64,000 bases of DNA from Streptacidiphilus sp. P02-A3a (GTDB lineage Bacteria > Actinomycetota > Actinomycetes > Streptomycetales > Streptomycetaceae), in the NCBI RefSeq assembly GCF_014084105.1, contig NZ_CP048289.1:2923922-2987921 (forward strand). The letters are read 5' to 3'. Position 1 is the stretch's first letter. Every line of letters begins with the position of its first letter. This document shows, in pieces, positions 61,418-64,000 of the stretch. The notes under the pieces were generated by a model, which was not told where the DNA came from, made no database searches, and saw nothing but the letters and a program-made list of their open reading frames with translations. Both the position numbers and the translations under genes were made by a program.

Positions 61418-63100
61418 TCACTCAGCTGCGATGATCTTCCTGAGTCTGTCGAGGTCCTGGGCAGACGTGCCGGACGGATGCAGGACCGCGTTCCACCCGT
61501 CCACGTACTCGGCCTTGTAGCTGTGGCCGTGACCGCTCGGAACACCGGTGGAGAACGGTAGGTCTGCGGTGACCTGCCAGAAGGTGACGAACGGAATCCA
61601 GACCATTCCCTTGAGAACGTCCTTGCCGGGCGTCTCGGCGATCCAGTCGGGCTCGCTGAAGATCAAGTGGGGACTCCACCAGACGATCGGGTCGGAAGGG
61701 TGCATGAGGTACAGCACCCGCGTGCCGTCCCAGGCCTGACCGGAGGGTGGGACGGCGGTCCCCGGGTCGTTGGCGAAGCGCACCGTCCGCCCGTCCTCGT
61801 AGACCGGCTGCACCTCCGGGCTCCCGGGGTCGCGATGGTCGCTGAACTGCCGGAACAGCGTGTTGAAGTTGGGGGGCCCGGCGAAGAGCGTGCCGGCCGT
61901 CCGGTTGGCCAGGTCCTGCTCGCCGCTGAAGGCCGCTTCGCCGCCGAAGGAGCCGAGGCTCTCGCCGGCGACGAAGAGTCTGGGCCGGGTCGCCGGGGGT
62001 AGCTGCGACCAGGCCCCGTAGACCGCGTCGAACAGGTCGCGGCCGGCCTGCCTGGCCTTGGACTGGTCCACGAGGTAGGACATCCAGGACGGGAGGTAGG
62101 AGTACTGCAGCGCGACGGTCGCGGTGTCCCCACCGTTGAGATACTCGAACGAGTCGACGGAGGCCGGGTCCACCCATCCGCTTCCCGTCGTCGTCACGAC
62201 GAGCAGGTCCTTGCGCCTGAAGCCGCCCGCCCGCTCCAGTTCCTTGACCGCCAGCGCGGCCCGGGCCTCGGTGTCCTTGGCCGATCCCAGCCCGGCATAG
62301 GTGCGGATCGGGTCCTGTGCCGGGTGGTGGGTGAACCCCGCGATGTCGGCGGGCGACGGGCCGCCTCCCGCGAACACCCGTCCCTGCCTCCCCAGCGAGT
62401 CCCAGGGCACGAGCGACCCCGGTCCGCCCGACCGCAGGGCACTCGTGGGCTGGTGCACACCCTCCGGGGTCGTGGTGTCCCGGCCCGAGAACGCCTCGTT
62501 GGCGACGGAGACGAAGCCCTGCAGCAAGAGGCCGGTGATGACCAGATAGGTCGCGCCGGCAACGAGGATCCAGCCGACGGCCCTGGCCGCCCGGTGGCCG
62601 ATCCAGCGCCCCAGCAGGTCGGCCGTCCAACGGAACGCTGCCCTGATCCCGCGTCCGGTCAGCAGGATCAGCCAGAACAGCCCGGCCGCGACCAGGGGCG
62701 ACAGAACCACCAGCCACACGTTGTAATCGCTCACCCCCATCATCGCGCGGATCAGGTACTGCCAGTACTGCCCGAGCCCGAAGAACACGGTGACCAGCAC
62801 GGACGCGCTGATCAGGAACGCCCGCCAGGCCCAGTTCCGGGGCCTGCGCGCGTCACGGTCGGCGAAAGCACGCCAGACGGACGCGAGGAACACCCCCAGC
62901 CCGTAGCCGATGGCCGCGCTGATTCCCCACACCACGCCCTGGACGATGCCGCCACGCGGCAGCAGCGACGGCGTGAACGACAGACACGAGGCGATGAGCG
63001 CACCCCAGCAACCGGGAAGGATGAGGGAACTGAGTTTCCGGTGCTGTTTCGGCTCCACGGACTCCTCGCCCGGGGCCGACCCCTCGTCGAGCTTGCTCAC
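61418..63100 (-). CDS. Membrane-anchored alpha/beta-hydrolase (Abhydrolase_9 family)
   Basis: The 560-residue protein has four N-terminal membrane helices (about 27-190) and a C-terminal alpha/beta-hydrolase domain with the nucleophile in FVAGESLGSFGGEAAFSG. It matches the Abhydrolase_9 proteins of actinobacteria, with the conserved RTYAGLGSAKDTEARAALAV and LYLMHPSDPIVWWSPHLIF, where the Asp and His of the triad are expected. The catalytic domain is probably extracytoplasmic. It is convergent with the GAP-family gene. Natural substrates are not known. Confidence 0.85.
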   Translation of the reverse strand: MSKLDEGSAPGEESVEPKQHRKLSSLILPGCWGALIASCLSFTPSLLPRGGIVQGVVWGISAAIGYGLGVFLASVWRAFADRDARRPRNWAWRAFLISASVLVTVFFGLGQYWQYLIRAMMGVSDYNVWLVVLSPLVAAGLFWLILLTGRGIRAAFRWTADLLGRWIGHRAARAVGWILVAGATYLVITGLLLQGFVSVANEAFSGRDTTTPEGVHQPTSALRSGGPGSLVPWDSLGRQGRVFAGGGPSPADIAGFTHHPAQDPIRTYAGLGSAKDTEARAALAVKELERAGGFRRKDLLVVTTTGSGWVDPASVDSFEYLNGGDTATVALQYSYLPSWMSYLVDQSKARQAGRDLFDAVYGAWSQLPPATRPRLFVAGESLGSFGGEAAFSGEQDLANRTAGTLFAGPPNFNTLFRQFSDHRDPGSPEVQPVYEDGRTVRFANDPGTAVPPSGQAWDGTRVLYLMHPSDPIVWWSPHLIFSEPDWIAETPGKDVLKGMVWIPFVTFWQVTADLPFSTGVPSGHGHSYKAEYVDGWNAVLHPSGTSAQDLDRLRKIIAAE

Positions 63101-63382
63101 AACGGCGACCGATCAGCTCGGGGACGACTCCAGGCGTGTGTTGCGCGACACCGCAGGCGGCTCCGTCCCGCACGCGTACAGCGCACACCCATGCTCACCC
63201 CGGCCCACCGCCGACGCGAGCCGTAGGGCTCCAGGCGGGTCATCGCCCGACCCGCCGACACAGCCACGGGCATGTCTCCAGTCCACCCGACCGGGTGTCT
63301 ATCGCGGCCAGCCCCTGTCACCGACCGCTCGGCAGGGTAGATGTCTCGACACAGCAGCAACCGATGAGCGGAGGCGGGTCGG

Positions 63383-63784
63383 GTGGCGGTCGGTAGGTGG
63401 CTGACGGTGGCGTCGGGCGCGGCGGCGCTGGCGGTGTGGACAGCTCGGCACCATGGACGCAACCAAGAGGCACGCGCGATCAGCCGGGAACACCGCGCCT
63501 TGGTCCGGGCAGCTGACTGGGTCCTTCGCCGGGCGAGGCCGCGGGCCGTACGCGGCCAGATGGTGCTGGTCACCGTCGATGAGGTCCTGTCCCGGACCGC
63601 AGAGGACTGCGGGCCGGCGCTGACGGCACGCGAGCACGCTGCCGCGGTGCTGCGCGATCGGCTCGCCCTGCTGGGCGGCTGCGCCGACATCGTCACCGAT
63701 GCCGACCTTCACCAACTCCCCTCCCCGCGTGCCGCCTGCGCCGGCCACCGCCCGCTCTGGGAGAACCGCCGCCCCGTCTGGTAA
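63383..63784 (+). CDS. Hypothetical protein (133 aa)
   Basis: The frame begins with a GTG at 63383 and encodes a short hydrophobic N-terminus (WLTVASGAAALAVWTARHH), then a mostly helical, Arg/Ala-rich product (ISREHRALVRAADWVLRRARPRAVRGQ). I do not recognise it. Codon use is GC-rich at third positions in the middle part, which favours coding, but the start and the Pro/Arg-rich C-terminus are uncertain. The flanking intervals 63101-63382 and 63785-63925 show nothing recognisable. Confidence 0.4.
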   Translation: MAVGRWLTVASGAAALAVWTARHHGRNQEARAISREHRALVRAADWVLRRARPRAVRGQMVLVTVDEVLSRTAEDCGPALTAREHAAAVLRDRLALLGGCADIVTDADLHQLPSPRAACAGHRPLWENRRPVW

Positions 63785-63925
63785 CCGCGCCACCACATCC
63801 CGCACCCCGTCTCCCCGCTGGTTCCCGCTCCGCCTCACGCGGGCCAAGGACTCCGAGGATGCGCGATCGGCCTGTTCGGCCGCAGGCTGGAGTATGAGCT
63901 GCCTCGCAAAGGAGGACTGCCGGCT

Positions 63926-64000
63926 GTGAGACTTGTCTGTGACAGCGTGTTCGGCGAAGCGGATCTCACGGCGTCGGCGGCGGAGCTGAGCCGTCTGGCA
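63926..64000 (+). CDS. Start of a gene running off the window
   Basis: A GTG at 63926, about ten bases after AAAGGAGG (63908-63915), opens a frame reading VRLVCDSVFGEADLTASAAE and continuing to the window end. The ribosome site is strong, but only 25 codons are visible and the family is not recognised. Confidence 0.5.
   Translation, partial: MRLVCDSVFGEADLTASAAELSRLA

Overview
The window is high-GC DNA from an actinomycete, almost certainly a member of the Streptomycetaceae. Evidence for this is GC-rich third codon positions, many GTG starts, GTGA/ATGA gene overlaps, several apparently leaderless genes, a conserved infC-rpmI-rplT-trmH-kinase-pheS-pheT block, a SAM-IV riboswitch, an RRHVDL-type leader peptide and a DasR-like chitinase operator. 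The genus is not determined; Streptomyces, Kitasatospora or Streptacidiphilus would all fit.

Layout. (1) 0-9.4 kb holds ordinary genes: a partial membrane glycosyltransferase, dodecin, an AlkA-like glycosylase divergent from a WYL regulator with a perfect inverted repeat between them, a SnoaL-like protein, a secreted two-domain chitinase, and an LLM-class monooxygenase with a cysteine/cystathionine synthase. (2) 9.5-16.1 kb is a tightly coupled operon led by a SAM-IV riboswitch and a Cys-containing leader peptide. It encodes a NitT/TauT-type ABC importer followed by YcnI, a CopC-CopD fusion and a Rieske lipoprotein, joining sulfur-sensing control to copper-type genes. (3) 16.1-23.2 kb is a lower-GC accessory island. 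It contains an ISAs1 element nested in an older ISAs1 remnant, an IS481 element, IS5 and IS3 remnants, and a three-gene minus-strand cassette (HNH nuclease, unrecognised alpha/beta protein, MNT-like nucleotidyltransferase) that looks like an uncharacterised defence or toxin-antitoxin module. A 33-bp perfect direct repeat brackets the island; one copy lies inside the 5'-3' exonuclease gene. (4) 23.2-43.3 kb is core chromosome: exonuclease, SDR, SseB, DUF1844, infC with an ATC start and a leader terminator, rpmI, rplT, an rRNA methyltransferase, a PAS histidine kinase, pheST, ArsR, a methyltransferase, MarR with a HipA-like kinase, a PanE-like reductase and an LPXTG surface protein.

(5) 43.3-53 kb is a rearranged zone. 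An ImuB-like Y-family polymerase lies behind a LexA-box-like site. A trypco2 gene and a giant trypsin-STAND-TPR protein with eleven 138-bp repeats follow. Next come a DnaE2 C-terminal fragment, a damaged SpoIIE-type phosphatase gene with an apparent small inversion and a ricin-lectin tail, and a stray discoidin-type fragment. The trypco2-STAND pair therefore sits between remnants of a mutasome locus. (6) 53-64 kb holds a glutaminase-STAS/DUF1269 operon. It is followed by a coupled run of a DyP-like half protein, DUF4331, DyP peroxidase, crotonase, a sulfite-oxidase-family protein and a GAP membrane protein, and then by a membrane alpha/beta hydrolase.

All calls come from reading the sequence; no database search was run. 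Family names reflect recognised motifs. Functions of operons and candidate systems are inference.
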